DNA of 64,000 bases from Hwanghaeella grinnelliae (GTDB taxonomy: Bacteria > Pseudomonadota > Alphaproteobacteria > UBA8366 > Aestuariispiraceae), in assembly GCF_004005845.1 (NCBI RefSeq), contig NZ_SADE01000002.1, positions 620,421 to 684,420 on the forward strand. Reading direction: 5' to 3'. Shown here in pieces: positions 45,707 to 54,194 of the stretch. How positions within the stretch are numbered: position 1 is the stretch's first letter; each line of letters begins with the position of its first letter. A model generated the notes under the pieces. That model saw nothing but the letters and a program-made list of their open reading frames with translations. It had not been told where the DNA came from and ran no database searches. The translations under genes and the position numbers were made by a program.

Positions 45707-45727
45707 AACCGCGCGGCGTGGTCATGA
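45632..45727 (+). CDS. 31-codon upstream ORF, possibly a truncated remnant of an AMP-ligase 5' end
   Basis: GTG start with AAGGGAG 5 bases upstream; the peptide begins MTEFPSPDSHAACRSAIVPG and stops at 45725-45727, overlapping the ATG of the next gene (ATGA). It resembles the first 25 residues of the ligase-like protein at 46732 (MTDYPSTVSYIGYHAATAPG). It may be a decayed gene start now serving as a coupled leader for the downstream gene, or an accident. No expression evidence. Confidence 0.35.
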   Translation: MTEFPSPDSHAACRSAIVPGQGAVLNRAAWS

Positions 45728-46629
45728 ACGGACCAACGCGCGACTTTCTCGGCTATGCCGACGCGGCGCCCTTTGCGGATTGGCCGGAAGGGGCGCGCAT
45801 CGCGGTCAATTTCTGTATCAACTATGAGGAAGGGGGGGAGCTCTCGGTTCTCGAAGGCGACGCGCATTCCGAAACCAGGATTTCCGATGTGGCGGTCCCG
45901 CCGGTCGATGGTGGCCGCGACCTCAATATCGAAAGCTCATACGAATATGGATCGCGGGTTGGCTATTGGCGGCTGCTGCGTGCCTTCACGGATCGGGGTT
46001 TGAACGCGACGGTAAACCTGGTCGGTCGCGCGGGTGAGGTGAACCCAAGGGCCCTCTCGGCGATGATGGACGCGGGGTTCGACCTGCACCCGCACGGTTG
46101 GCGGTGGATCGACTATGCGAAACTATCCCGTGCGGAGGAAGCCGCGATGATCGCGAAGTCGATCACCCAGGTCCGGGACCTGACCGGCGCGGCGCCGCTT
46201 GGCTATTATGCCGGGATGCCGTCGATGAACACCCGCGCGCTCGTCCGGGAAGCCGGATTTCTATACAGTTCCGACGTCAATAATGACGACTTGCCCTATT
46301 GGTCGCCCGATCATCCGGGCTTGCTGCTGGTGCCTTACGCGCTGGACACCAATGACAGCCGGTTCGGCCGTGACGGCGGCGGCTATGTGCTGGGTGAGGA
46401 ATTCTTCATCTATCTGCGCGACACATTTGACCAGCTGTATGCCGAAGGCGGCGACCGGCCGAAGATGATTACGGTGGGTCTGCACGCGCGGTTGTTGGGG
46501 CGGCCTGGCCGCATTGGCGCCCTACACCGTATCCTGGACCACATGATGAAACAGGACCATGTCTGGATCGCGCGGCGGGACGACATCGCCCGCCATTGGC
46601 AGCAGCGCCACCCGGACCCAAGGACTTGA
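45724..46629 (+). CDS. PuuE-like (allantoinase family) polysaccharide-deacetylase-fold protein
   Basis: Related to the metal-independent allantoinase PuuE. Shared segments are IAVNFCINYEEGGELSVLEG, ESSYEYGSRVGYWRLLRAF, LLVPYALDTNDSRFG, MITVGLHARLLGRPGRIGAL and ARRDDIARHW. Two positions near the active site differ from the PuuE pattern I know: HPHGWRWIDY instead of SHGLKWIDY, and YYAGMPSMNTRAL instead of WYTGRCSPNTRRL, so it may not act on allantoin. Length 301 residues from the ATG at 45724. The degenerate AMP-ligase-like gene follows after 102 bases. Confidence 0.8.
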   Translation: MNGPTRDFLGYADAAPFADWPEGARIAVNFCINYEEGGELSVLEGDAHSETRISDVAVPPVDGGRDLNIESSYEYGSRVGYWRLLRAFTDRGLNATVNLVGRAGEVNPRALSAMMDAGFDLHPHGWRWIDYAKLSRAEEAAMIAKSITQVRDLTGAAPLGYYAGMPSMNTRALVREAGFLYSSDVNNDDLPYWSPDHPGLLLVPYALDTNDSRFGRDGGGYVLGEEFFIYLRDTFDQLYAEGGDRPKMITVGLHARLLGRPGRIGALHRILDHMMKQDHVWIARRDDIARHWQQRHPDPRT

Positions 46630-46690
46630 CGATGGATGCGTTGTTGACCCCGCGGGTTAGGGGCTAAGCTGATCCCATCCATAGGGCACC

Positions 46691-46807
46691 GAAAACCGGC
46701 GCTATCGTCCGGCGTTGTTAAGGGGAGCAAGGTGACCGATTATCCGTCGACCGTTAGCTATATCGGCTATCACGCCGCAACGGCGCCGGGGCATCCGGCC
46801 ATCATCG
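46691..46807 (+). repeat. Downstream copy of the duplicated leader (partner 45593-45706)
   Basis: Contains AAGGGGAG, the GTG start at 46732 and the first 25 codons of the ligase-like gene. See the partner entry for the alignment. The two copies are 1.1 kb apart and directly repeated. Confidence 0.5.
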
Positions 46808-48216
46808 AAGGGGGGCGCGGGGTATCCTATCGCGACTTCTACCGGGATATCGGGAAGATGGCGGGGGCCTTGGCGGATTTCGGCATCGGGCCGGGCGACA
46901 TGGTCGCCATCGAAATCACGGGGTTTTATCGCCATTGGGTGATGTTGTTGGCCTGCGAGGTTCTGGGCGCCGGGACCCTGTCTTTCAATCAATCGGAAGT
47001 CGATGCCCTGGGGCGGCATTTCAGGTTGATGGACCGGGTCATTTGTTCCTCGGCCTTGAACAGCGAAGCTTTCGAAGCAGCGAATGAACCTGGATATACG
47101 GAACAAGCCCCCAAGGTTCATGTCACTGACCAGGAATGGCTCTCGGCCGTCGCGCAGCGGGCAGTTGTGGACATATCCCCTTCCGTCCGGCTCGGCGCGG
47201 ATGCACCGGCGCGGATTGTGAAAAGCTATGGGACCATGGGCATGCTTCAACTGATGGTCCATACCGGCAGGGTGCATGATTTCTGGCTGCGCCAGTTCCG
47301 CTTCAGGACGACAATGGACCGGAACGCGCGTTATCTTTTGACGGCCGGTTTCGGCATCCAGGCTTTCCATGTTCACGCCACAAGCTGTATCCGCATGGGC
47401 GGCACCTGCGTCTGCGGGAATCCGAACGAGCTTGCCCAGGACATAGGGCGTTATGGAATCACCCATGCGACCTTCATGCCCAATCAACTGGAACAGCTTC
47501 TCGCCGCGCAGGGGGAGGAGCATCTGAAACCGCGATTGCGCCAGGTCTTCACGATTGGCGCGCCCGCGGCCAAGCAGGTCCGGGCCCGAGCGCGGCAAAT
47601 TCTGGTCGATGAAATTTCCGAAAGCTATGGAACCAACGAGGCCGGCGGCATCTGCAGCATGGATGACGATGGGGTGGGCGCCGCCTTCCCCGGCGTCGAG
47701 GTCGAGGCGGTGGGCGCCGACGGCAATGCCTGTTTCGGCTCCCAAGGGCAAATCAGGGTGAAGAGCGCCGGTGTCGTCGACGGCTATTTGGGCGATCCTG
47801 AAACCACAGCCCGTATGTTCCGCGACGGCTGGTTTTATCCCGGTGATATCGGCGTGCTCTATGACCGTCACCGTTTGACCTTGGCGGGCCGCATCGAAGA
47901 CTTTCTGGAGATCGACGGCACAAAATACTCGTTGAATGTATTGGAGAAGGCGTTGATAGACGCCTTGCCGGCGAAGGACATCTGCCTGTTGGCCGGCGGC
48001 GGACCGGACGTGGCGCTGACCCTGCTGGTCCTGACGGAGAGTCCGGAGGACACGGCCCGGATCCGGCAGGAAGCGCAATCCCTATTGCCGCCGGGTGTCG
48101 ACCGCATCACCGTCATCGAAGCGCGGAAAATACCCCGCGGGACGGATGGTACCGTGCAGCGCGCCAAACTGGGCTGGCAGTTGCAGCAGGCATTGACCGG
48201 CAACGCGTCCGACTAG
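46732..48216 (+). CDS. Degenerate AMP-binding (acyl-CoA synthetase-like) protein
   Basis: The ANL fold is clear over 494 residues: late motifs ESYGTNEAGGI (A5), GWFYPGDIGVL (A7) and GRIEDFLEIDG (A8) are present. The phosphate-binding loop near residues 164-180, normally SSGTTGxPKG, reads KSYGTMGMLQLMVHTGR and lacks the Lys-Gly. The A10 region, normally PKTxSGKxxR, reads IPRGTDGTVQR, with Thr474 where the catalytic Lys should be. Classical adenylation is therefore doubtful; it may be a pseudo-enzyme, a thioesterification partner or an unusual ligase. GTG start with AAGGGGAG upstream. Probably cotranscribed with the PuuE-like gene. Confidence 0.82.
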   Translation: MTDYPSTVSYIGYHAATAPGHPAIIEGGRGVSYRDFYRDIGKMAGALADFGIGPGDMVAIEITGFYRHWVMLLACEVLGAGTLSFNQSEVDALGRHFRLMDRVICSSALNSEAFEAANEPGYTEQAPKVHVTDQEWLSAVAQRAVVDISPSVRLGADAPARIVKSYGTMGMLQLMVHTGRVHDFWLRQFRFRTTMDRNARYLLTAGFGIQAFHVHATSCIRMGGTCVCGNPNELAQDIGRYGITHATFMPNQLEQLLAAQGEEHLKPRLRQVFTIGAPAAKQVRARARQILVDEISESYGTNEAGGICSMDDDGVGAAFPGVEVEAVGADGNACFGSQGQIRVKSAGVVDGYLGDPETTARMFRDGWFYPGDIGVLYDRHRLTLAGRIEDFLEIDGTKYSLNVLEKALIDALPAKDICLLAGGGPDVALTLLVLTESPEDTARIRQEAQSLLPPGVDRITVIEARKIPRGTDGTVQRAKLGWQLQQALTGNASD

Positions 48217-48329
48217 CCGGGAAATAATGGCGTACGGCCGGGACCGACTTGCAAAGCGGGGATACGGCAACTACTTCCTGCAGCGCCGACCCGTCCGATC
48301 CATAGCCCCACCAATTGCCGCCGGCCGCC

Positions 48330-49178
48330 ATGTTCATGCTCCAAGAAAAACTGGGAAAATTTGTCGAAGGCCGTCGGTTCCAGGGCTTCGTCATGGTCCT
48401 GATCATTACGAACGCCGTTACGCTCGGCCTCGAAACGATGCCGGGCGTCATGGCCGTGGCCGGCGACTGGCTGCACCTTTTCGACAAGGCGGTGTTGGCC
48501 GTCTTCGTTTTCGAGATCCTGGGCAAGCTGATTTACCGGCGGGCACGGTTCTTCCTGGACGGGTGGAACATATTCGACTTCGTCATTGTCGGGATCGCCC
48601 TTATCCCGGCCTCGGGACCGCTCGCCGTTCTTCGGTCCCTCCGTGTGCTGCGGGCGTTCCGGCTGCTGTCGGTCGTGCCGTCCATGCGCCGGGTGGTTCA
48701 GGCGCTGCTGCTCGCCATCCCGGGGATCGGGTCGGTGGGGCTTTTGATCCTGCTGATCTTCTATGTGGGGTCGGTCATTTCCACCAAGATCTTCGGTGCT
48801 GCCTTCCCGGAATGGTTCGGCACCATCGGGGCGTCCATGTATACGTTGTTCCAGGTGATGACCCTGGAAAGCTGGTCGATGGGCATCGCGCGGCCGGTCC
48901 TGGAACAGTTTCCGCATGCCTGGATTTTCTTCATCCCCTTCATCCTGGTCACCAGTTTCACGGTCCTGAACCTGTTCATCGGCATCATCGTCGACGCTAT
49001 GCAGTCCCAACATCTGGCCGAGCAGAAGGAATTGGACGCCCAACTCGACGCCCAGATGGATGCGCAGACACGGGCGATGCATGCGGATTCCGTTGCGCTG
49101 GAAAAACGGCTCGACGGCTTGATGACGGAAATCGCGGATATCAAGCGCTTGCTGGCCCAACGGGACCGGCAGTCCTAA
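48330..49178 (+). CDS. Bacterial voltage-gated sodium channel (BacNav, NavMs-like)
   Basis: A single-repeat six-helix channel of about 282 residues that forms tetramers. S4 has Arg every third residue in LRSLRVLRAFRLL, and S4-S5 SMRRVVQAL. The selectivity filter is TLESWS (in FQVMTLESWSMGIARPVL), as in NaChBac and NavMs. S6 is FTVLNLFIGIIVDAMQS, followed by a coiled coil (AQLDAQMDAQTRAMHADSVA then KRLDGLMTEIADIKRLL). The ATG at 48330 was chosen; it lacks a strong Shine-Dalgarno and the ATG at 48336 is possible. No operon partner is evident. Confidence 0.93.
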   Translation: MFMLQEKLGKFVEGRRFQGFVMVLIITNAVTLGLETMPGVMAVAGDWLHLFDKAVLAVFVFEILGKLIYRRARFFLDGWNIFDFVIVGIALIPASGPLAVLRSLRVLRAFRLLSVVPSMRRVVQALLLAIPGIGSVGLLILLIFYVGSVISTKIFGAAFPEWFGTIGASMYTLFQVMTLESWSMGIARPVLEQFPHAWIFFIPFILVTSFTVLNLFIGIIVDAMQSQHLAEQKELDAQLDAQMDAQTRAMHADSVALEKRLDGLMTEIADIKRLLAQRDRQS

Positions 49179-49349
49179 GCGTCTCACCCCGCGTCGACCG
49201 AATTCCGCATAGCCCCGAACGCGCTTGTGAATGTGAGGGATCGATTTTCCGCCTATACTGGCGATACCTCGGACAGGCGTATGACCGTGGGTTGGCCGAT
49301 ACCCGGTGATTCCGAATTGCGGCCCCGAATAACCACCTGAAGGTGCCCA

Positions 49350-50012
49350 ATGACGATGGAAAAACTCATCCGGTTCGCCGCACTCGCCTTTTTTTCAATT
49401 GCGCCGATGGCAGTTGCAACGGCGCAGGATAGTGCCGATTACCATGTGACCGTGACCTTGAATTGGACGGAAGCGGCGTTTCCCGTCGGTTTCCCGGAAG
49501 ACCCGCATTTTTCCCGTTTCATCGGCATGACCCATAATGAACGCTTTACCCTGTTTGCCGACGGGCAGACCGCATCGACCGGTTTGGGCCTTGTTGCCAC
49601 GAATGGCCGCGTCTCGATCCTGAAGGCGGAATTGGGCGAAATGACCCGGCGCAAACGGATCGGCTCGGTCGTTGAAGCCGACGCCTTGAAAGCCGGCGCG
49701 GGGGTGGTGCAAATGACCGCGACCCTGACCTCTGCGCATAACCGGTTTTCTTTCGCCACGATGGTGGCGCCCAGCCCCGACTGGATTACCGGCGCATCGG
49801 GCATCGTGCTCAATCCAGATGGACCATGGCTGGAGTCGTTGACCCTGCCGCTTTGGGTCTGGGATGCCGGCGTGGATGGGGGCCAGACCTTCACGTCGCC
49901 GGACGACCCCCTTCCGGTGAAGGAGAGCGTGCGCCTTGCCGCCACGCCCTATTTCCTCCACCCGGCAGGGCTGCTGCCGATCGGCACGGTCGTGTTCGTA
50001 CGGGTAAGGTGA
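49350..50012 (+). CDS. Secreted Spondin_N domain protein
   Basis: A 220-residue exported protein: signal peptide to about residue 25 (LIRFAALAFFSIAPMAVATA|QD). The rest matches the Spondin_N fold of extracellular F-spondin: YHVTVTLNWTEAAFPVGFPE, FSRFIGMTHNERFTLFADGQ, FATMVAPSPDWITGASGIVL and LWVWDAGVDGGQTFTSPDDP. GAAGGTG precedes the ATG. Bacterial members are secreted, possibly calcium-binding or surface adhesins; the function is unknown. Confidence 0.85.
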   Translation: MTMEKLIRFAALAFFSIAPMAVATAQDSADYHVTVTLNWTEAAFPVGFPEDPHFSRFIGMTHNERFTLFADGQTASTGLGLVATNGRVSILKAELGEMTRRKRIGSVVEADALKAGAGVVQMTATLTSAHNRFSFATMVAPSPDWITGASGIVLNPDGPWLESLTLPLWVWDAGVDGGQTFTSPDDPLPVKESVRLAATPYFLHPAGLLPIGTVVFVRVR

Positions 50013-50036
50013 CCGCCGCCAAACCTGTGCTTGGAA

Positions 50037-50453
50037 TCAGGTCCGTGTGTCCGGCGGGCCGACCCACATGAAGGGGTTGTAGCAAACCTCCCATAAATGA
50101 CCGTCGGGATCGGCGAAATAGCCGTGGTAGCCGCCCCAATGGGCAGGTTGGGGTTTTTTAACCTCCTTCGCGCCGGCATTCACGGCCTCCTCCATCAAAC
50201 GGCGGACGTCCCGTTCCGAGACGACGTTGTGGCACAGATTGATCGCCGTATAGCCCTGGCCTTGGGCGGAGACACCGGCATCCTTCGCCAGCGCCGCGCG
50301 CTCGCACAGGCCCAGCCAGGCGCCTTCCAGCTTGAAGAAGGCCACTTGCGGGGGCGACTCGATCTGCGGCAAGCCGAGCCCTTCACGATAGAAGGCGGCG
50401 GAAGCGGCGACGTCCTTGACGCCAAGCGAGACCATGCTGATACGGGGTTTCAT
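50037..50453 (-). CDS. VOC family (glyoxalase/bleomycin-resistance-like) protein
   Basis: A single vicinal-oxygen-chelate domain of 138 residues. Paired beta-alpha-beta-beta-beta modules are visible (ISMVSLGVKDVAASAAFYRE; AHWGGYHGYFADPDGHLWEV). Metal-ligand candidates are the Glu in HLWEVCY and a His in HWGGYHG; the first motif carries no His, so metal use is uncertain. A catalytic role cannot be assigned. Convergent with the Spondin_N gene. Confidence 0.88.
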   Translation of the reverse strand: MKPRISMVSLGVKDVAASAAFYREGLGLPQIESPPQVAFFKLEGAWLGLCERAALAKDAGVSAQGQGYTAINLCHNVVSERDVRRLMEEAVNAGAKEVKKPQPAHWGGYHGYFADPDGHLWEVCYNPFMWVGPPDTRT

Positions 50454-50681
50454 GGGGATGCCTCTCTCTCAATTGTTCTTGTTATGTTCCATTTAAGGAT
50501 TTCCGATGCAAGCGGATTCTTGATGCCTTTTGCAATCTGTGAAGGGGCGGCAAAAGACCCCACACGGATCGGCCTTGCTTATCCCACGGTTCACGCTGGC
50601 CTGCCCGGTGGCGGGCGCGCTACTCTCCCGCAAGATCAATTCGCCGGACGATGAACGGGCCGGCCTTTTCCAAGGGAGTGA

Positions 50682-51587
50682 ATGAACATGTCGGACCGGA
50701 TCGGATTTGTGGGCTTGGGCCGGATGGGTCAGCCGATGGCGCTGAACATGGCGCGCAAGGGTTTCGCCCTGAACGTGTTCGATACACGGCCCGAACAGCA
50801 GCAGCCTTTCACCGAATTCAACACCTGCGAACAGGTCGGTTCCGCACCGGAAGCGGCCAAGGGCGCCGGCTGCTGCATCACCGTCCTGCCCGGGCCGGCG
50901 GAAGTGGACGCCGTCGTGCTCGGTGCGGGCGGCATCCTCGACAATCTGGAACCTGGCTCGATCATGATGGACCTCTCAACCATCCTGCCGGAAGTGACGG
51001 ATAAGGTCGCGGCGGCCTGCAAGGAAAAGGGCGTTCATTTCGTCGATGCGCCGATCGGGCGTCTGGCCAGCCACGCGGATGCGGGCGAAAGCCTGTTCAT
51101 GGTCGGCGCGGAAAAAGAAATCTTCGACCGCGTGAAGCCGATGCTGGAAGCCATGGGCACGACCATCCTGCATTGCGGCGGGCCGGGGTCTGGCACCCGC
51201 GCGAAGCTGATCAACAACTTCCTGGCCATTACGTCCTGCTGGATGAACGCGGAAGCGATGGCGTTGACCAAGGCCTTCGGCCTGGACCTGGCCACCACGC
51301 TGGATGTCATCCACGGCACCAGCGCGACCAACGGCCAGCTGAAAATGAATTACGCGACCAAGGTCTTCCAGGGCGATATCGAACCCGGCTTCCAAATCGA
51401 TCTGGCGCATAAGGACCTGACCTTGATCGTCGAGTCCGCAAACAAGGCGAAGGTCCCGATGCCGGTCGCGGCAGCGGCCCGCGAAGCGCTTTCCAGCGCC
51501 CGCGCATCCGGCTGGGGCGGCAAGGATTTCTCAGGCCTTGCGGATTACTGCTGCGAATTGGCGGGTGTCGAGAAGGCACGGCTTTAA
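50682..51587 (+). CDS. Beta-hydroxyacid dehydrogenase family, sulfolactaldehyde-3-reductase-like
   Basis: A 301-residue NAD(P)-dependent dehydrogenase: GxGxxG in GFVGLGRMGQPMALNMARKG and catalytic Lys175 in GTRAKLINNFLA. The substrate loop is VDAPIGR (R127) rather than the usual DAPVSGG; a Gly-Arg at this point is the feature of YihU-type sulfolactaldehyde reductases. The C-terminus also follows YihU (QIDLAHKDLTLIVESANKAK, GWGGKDFSGLADY). No other sulfoquinovose genes are adjacent, so the substrate is inferred. AAGGGAG lies 3 bases before the ATG. A terminator follows. Confidence 0.82.
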   Translation: MNMSDRIGFVGLGRMGQPMALNMARKGFALNVFDTRPEQQQPFTEFNTCEQVGSAPEAAKGAGCCITVLPGPAEVDAVVLGAGGILDNLEPGSIMMDLSTILPEVTDKVAAACKEKGVHFVDAPIGRLASHADAGESLFMVGAEKEIFDRVKPMLEAMGTTILHCGGPGSGTRAKLINNFLAITSCWMNAEAMALTKAFGLDLATTLDVIHGTSATNGQLKMNYATKVFQGDIEPGFQIDLAHKDLTLIVESANKAKVPMPVAAAAREALSSARASGWGGKDFSGLADYCCELAGVEKARL

Positions 51588-51613
51588 GCCCAGGCCATGT
51601 TGCCAAACGAAAG

Positions 51614-51643
51614 CGGCCGGGCAAACGCCCGGCCGTTCTTTTT
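51614..51643 (+). terminator. Rho-independent terminator after the dehydrogenase gene
   Basis: CGGCCGGGC / GCCCGGCCG with an AAAC loop is followed by TTCTTTTT. It lies 27 bases after the stop and may limit readthrough into gshB from the plus strand. Confidence 0.88.
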
Positions 51644-51662
51644 CCAGTCTTGAATTCTTGTT

Positions 51663-52601
51663 CTAGAGCCGGTTTTCGATGGCGTCCCAGATTTCGGCTT
51701 CCAGGCTAACGCCGTCGAACCGGCCGATTTCCTGCAGGCCGGTGGGGCTGGTGACGTTGATTTCGGTCAGGTAGTCGCCGATCACGTCGATGCCGACGAA
51801 GATCAACCCCTGTTCCTTCAGGGTCGGGCCGATGGCCTCGCAGATTTCCAATTCCCGCTTGGTCATGCCGATCTTTTCCGGCCGCCCGCCGACATGCATG
51901 TTCGACCGGGACTCGCCCTCCGCCGGCACACGGTTGACCGCCCCCGCCGCTTTCCCGTCCACCAGGATGATGCGTTTGTCGCCCTTGCGGACCTCCGGCA
52001 TATAGCGTTGCGCGATGACCGGTTCGCGGAAAAGCTGGGTGAACAGCTCCAGCAGACTGTGAAGGTTCTCGTCCCCCGGCTTCAAGTGAAAGACGCCGGC
52101 GCCGCCGTTGCCGTAAAGCGGTTTGACGATGATGTCCTTATGCTCGGCCCGGAATGCCAGAATGTCGTCCTTGTTGCTGGTGATCAGCGTCGGCGGCATC
52201 AGGTCCGGAAAGTGGGTGACCAGAAGTTTCTCGGGCGCGTTGCGCACATAGAAGGGGTCGTTCACCACCAGGGTCTTGGGGTGGATATGCTCCAGGATAT
52301 GGGTCGCGGTGATGTAGGACATGTCGAAAGGCGGGTCCTGGCGCATCAGGACGACGTCCATATCGGCCAGGTTCATCGCCGCCTGTTCGCCCAGCGTGAA
52401 ATGGTCGCCCTTCTTGCGGCGCACCTCCAGCGGGCGTGTATGGGCGATGACCTGGTTCTGCTTCAGGCTCAAATCGCGCGGCAGATAGTGGTACAGCGTA
52501 TGCCCGCGCTTCGTGGCTTCAAGCGCCAGGGCGAAGGTGCTGTCGCCATCGATGTCGATGGCGTCGATCGGATCCATTTGGATGGCGACGGAAAGGGACA
52601 T
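51663..52601 (-). CDS. gshB: Glutathione synthetase
   Basis: ATP-dependent ligation of gamma-glutamylcysteine and glycine. From the ATG at 52601 ([20 protein letters not shown]) the protein has 312 residues; the longer upstream reading is not homologous. ATP-grasp landmarks: [67 protein letters not shown] and [15 protein letters not shown], all as in GshB. The gene stands alone; a plus-strand terminator lies between it and the dehydrogenase. Confidence 0.97.
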   Translation of the reverse strand: MSLSVAIQMDPIDAIDIDGDSTFALALEATKRGHTLYHYLPRDLSLKQNQVIAHTRPLEVRRKKGDHFTLGEQAAMNLADMDVVLMRQDPPFDMSYITATHILEHIHPKTLVVNDPFYVRNAPEKLLVTHFPDLMPPTLITSNKDDILAFRAEHKDIIVKPLYGNGGAGVFHLKPGDENLHSLLELFTQLFREPVIAQRYMPEVRKGDKRIILVDGKAAGAVNRVPAEGESRSNMHVGGRPEKIGMTKRELEICEAIGPTLKEQGLIFVGIDVIGDYLTEINVTSPTGLQEIGRFDGVSLEAEIWDAIENRL

Positions 52602-52723
52602 GAACGGGCGCTCCCACCAGGAAATACGTTTGGTTACCGGGTGATGTAGCGCCCCGTGCCTCACGGGTCCAGTGGGCCTAAGGCAAAAGACCCATGCCAA
52701 TTCGCATCATGCCGGGGTCGAGG

Positions 52724-53590
52724 TCAGTTCAGTTTCAGGCGCAATTCCCGCATCAGGGCCACGATCTGCCGGCGTTCCGAGCTTTCAGGAACGATATCGA
52801 CGTAATTGGTCAATGCCGCCAAGGCCGCGCGCATGTTGCTGGCATCCGCATGCAGCAAACCCGCTTCCCGCCAAAGCACCGCATCGCGCGGATTATACAT
52901 CAACATGGTTTCGCAAACGGTGGCGGCTTCCTGCTTCTTGTCCGCCTGCACCAGGCGCAGCTTGATATTGTTCTGCACCCGGTTCAGCACATCCATGTCC
53001 GGCACCGGTTCATAGTCGGCGGGGTCCAGCTCGGCATCCTGGCCCCGAACGGTTTTCAAAAGGTCGCGCAGTGCCGCCGCGTCCCGCTGAATGCCGCCGA
53101 AAAACGGATCCAGGATCGCGCGCCCGCCCGGCGTATCCAGACGGATCAGGAAATGGCCGGGAAAGGCGAGGCCGTCGACCCGATAGCCCAGCGCCCGTCC
53201 GACATGCATATAGATGATCCCCAGCGTCACCGGCAGGCCGCGGCGCCGTTCGATCACCCGGAACAGATTGGCGTTCTGAATATCCTCATAGGACTCGGAA
53301 TCGCCAGCATAGCCGGACTTGTCGAGGATCGCGTGATTAAGGGCCGCGGCAACGGCCTCGACATCGTCCTCGTCTTCCTCCAGCAGGGCAGCGGCATCGG
53401 CGGCCAGGGCATCCAAATGGCTCAACGCTTCATCCGGATGGTCGGCCGCCTTGACGGTTACCGGGTCCAGCAACGCAGCGGCGAGCGCTGCCTGCGCGAT
53501 CGGCAGGCGGCCGTCCGCATCGGGTCGAAGATGGCGAAGGACGGCCTTCGGGTCACTCGGCTTCCGGTTGCTCGGCGCGTCACCCGGCAC
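52724..53590 (-). CDS. SirB1/transglutaminase-like and TPR family protein
   Basis: A 288-residue protein of the SirB1 group, named after a Salmonella gene. The central conserved part is RRRGLPVTLGIIYMHVGRAL followed by GYRVDGLAFPGHFLIRLD, then a C-terminal TPR-like tail (RVQNNIKLRLVQADKKQEAA). The transglutaminase-like fold lacks an obvious Cys nucleophile in the segment visible. The GTG start overlaps the BON gene stop by 11 bases. Function unknown. Confidence 0.87.
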   Translation of the reverse strand: MPGDAPSNRKPSDPKAVLRHLRPDADGRLPIAQAALAAALLDPVTVKAADHPDEALSHLDALAADAAALLEEDEDDVEAVAAALNHAILDKSGYAGDSESYEDIQNANLFRVIERRRGLPVTLGIIYMHVGRALGYRVDGLAFPGHFLIRLDTPGGRAILDPFFGGIQRDAAALRDLLKTVRGQDAELDPADYEPVPDMDVLNRVQNNIKLRLVQADKKQEAATVCETMLMYNPRDAVLWREAGLLHADASNMRAALAALTNYVDIVPESSERRQIVALMRELRLKLN

Positions 53591-54194
53591 GGGAAGGATC
53601 GTCTTTCATGCGGACATAGTCTGGGACGATGCGCCGGACGTTTTCAATCGTGCGGGCATGGGCGACCACGCGCTTCAATTCGCTCTCATTCTGCGCGATG
53701 CCGAACAGATAGATGGTGCCGTCAACCACTTCGGCGGAATAGTTCACGGCCTTCACCTGGGAATCGAGCGTTATTTTGGTGCGCAACTGGGTGGCGATCC
53801 AGGCATCCTTGCCCCTGTCGGCCAAGGCGTCGTCGGAGGTGCCGACGCGGATTTCGTTGATGACCTCGACGACCTCTTCTTCCTGCCAGGCGAAGCGCAC
53901 GGCCTCCACCCGGTGTTCCGGCTTGTCGACACGGCCGGTCAACAGCACACGGCCCTCGACCACCTCTACGCCGACATCGGCGAAAGCGTCCAGGTTGTAA
54001 TCAAACAGGCTTTTGGAAATCGCGGCTTCTGTCACGCGGTCTTTCACACCCTGCTCGAAGCCCCGTTCCTCAAGCGCGACGGAGCCGACGGTTGCGCCGG
54101 CGCCGACAGCGACGCCCACCGGTGTGCAGCCGGCCAATGACAGGGGCAGCGCCAGGACAGCGGCGAGAACCAGACAGGAAGATGAGTGTCGCAT
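53580..54194 (-). CDS. BON-domain outer-membrane lipoprotein
   Basis: Envelope lipoprotein of the OsmY/DolP type. From the ATG at 54194 it has 204 residues; the signal ends in a lipobox (LALPLSLAGC). Two BON domains follow (SKSLFDYNLDAFADVGVEVV; RTKITLDSQVKAVNYSAEVV, each with a Gly-rich turn such as VEGRVLLTG and VDGTIYLFG). Such proteins help outer-membrane integrity under stress, an inference from family. It is upstream of the SirB1 gene and coupled to it. Confidence 0.88.
   Translation of the reverse strand: MRHSSSCLVLAAVLALPLSLAGCTPVGVAVGAGATVGSVALEERGFEQGVKDRVTEAAISKSLFDYNLDAFADVGVEVVEGRVLLTGRVDKPEHRVEAVRFAWQEEEVVEVINEIRVGTSDDALADRGKDAWIATQLRTKITLDSQVKAVNYSAEVVDGTIYLFGIAQNESELKRVVAHARTIENVRRIVPDYVRMKDDPSRAG

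Noticed and set aside
45529-45867. A 112-codon minus-strand frame before the PuuE-like gene
   Set aside because: It overlaps the start of the PuuE-like gene antisense and has no supporting feature.
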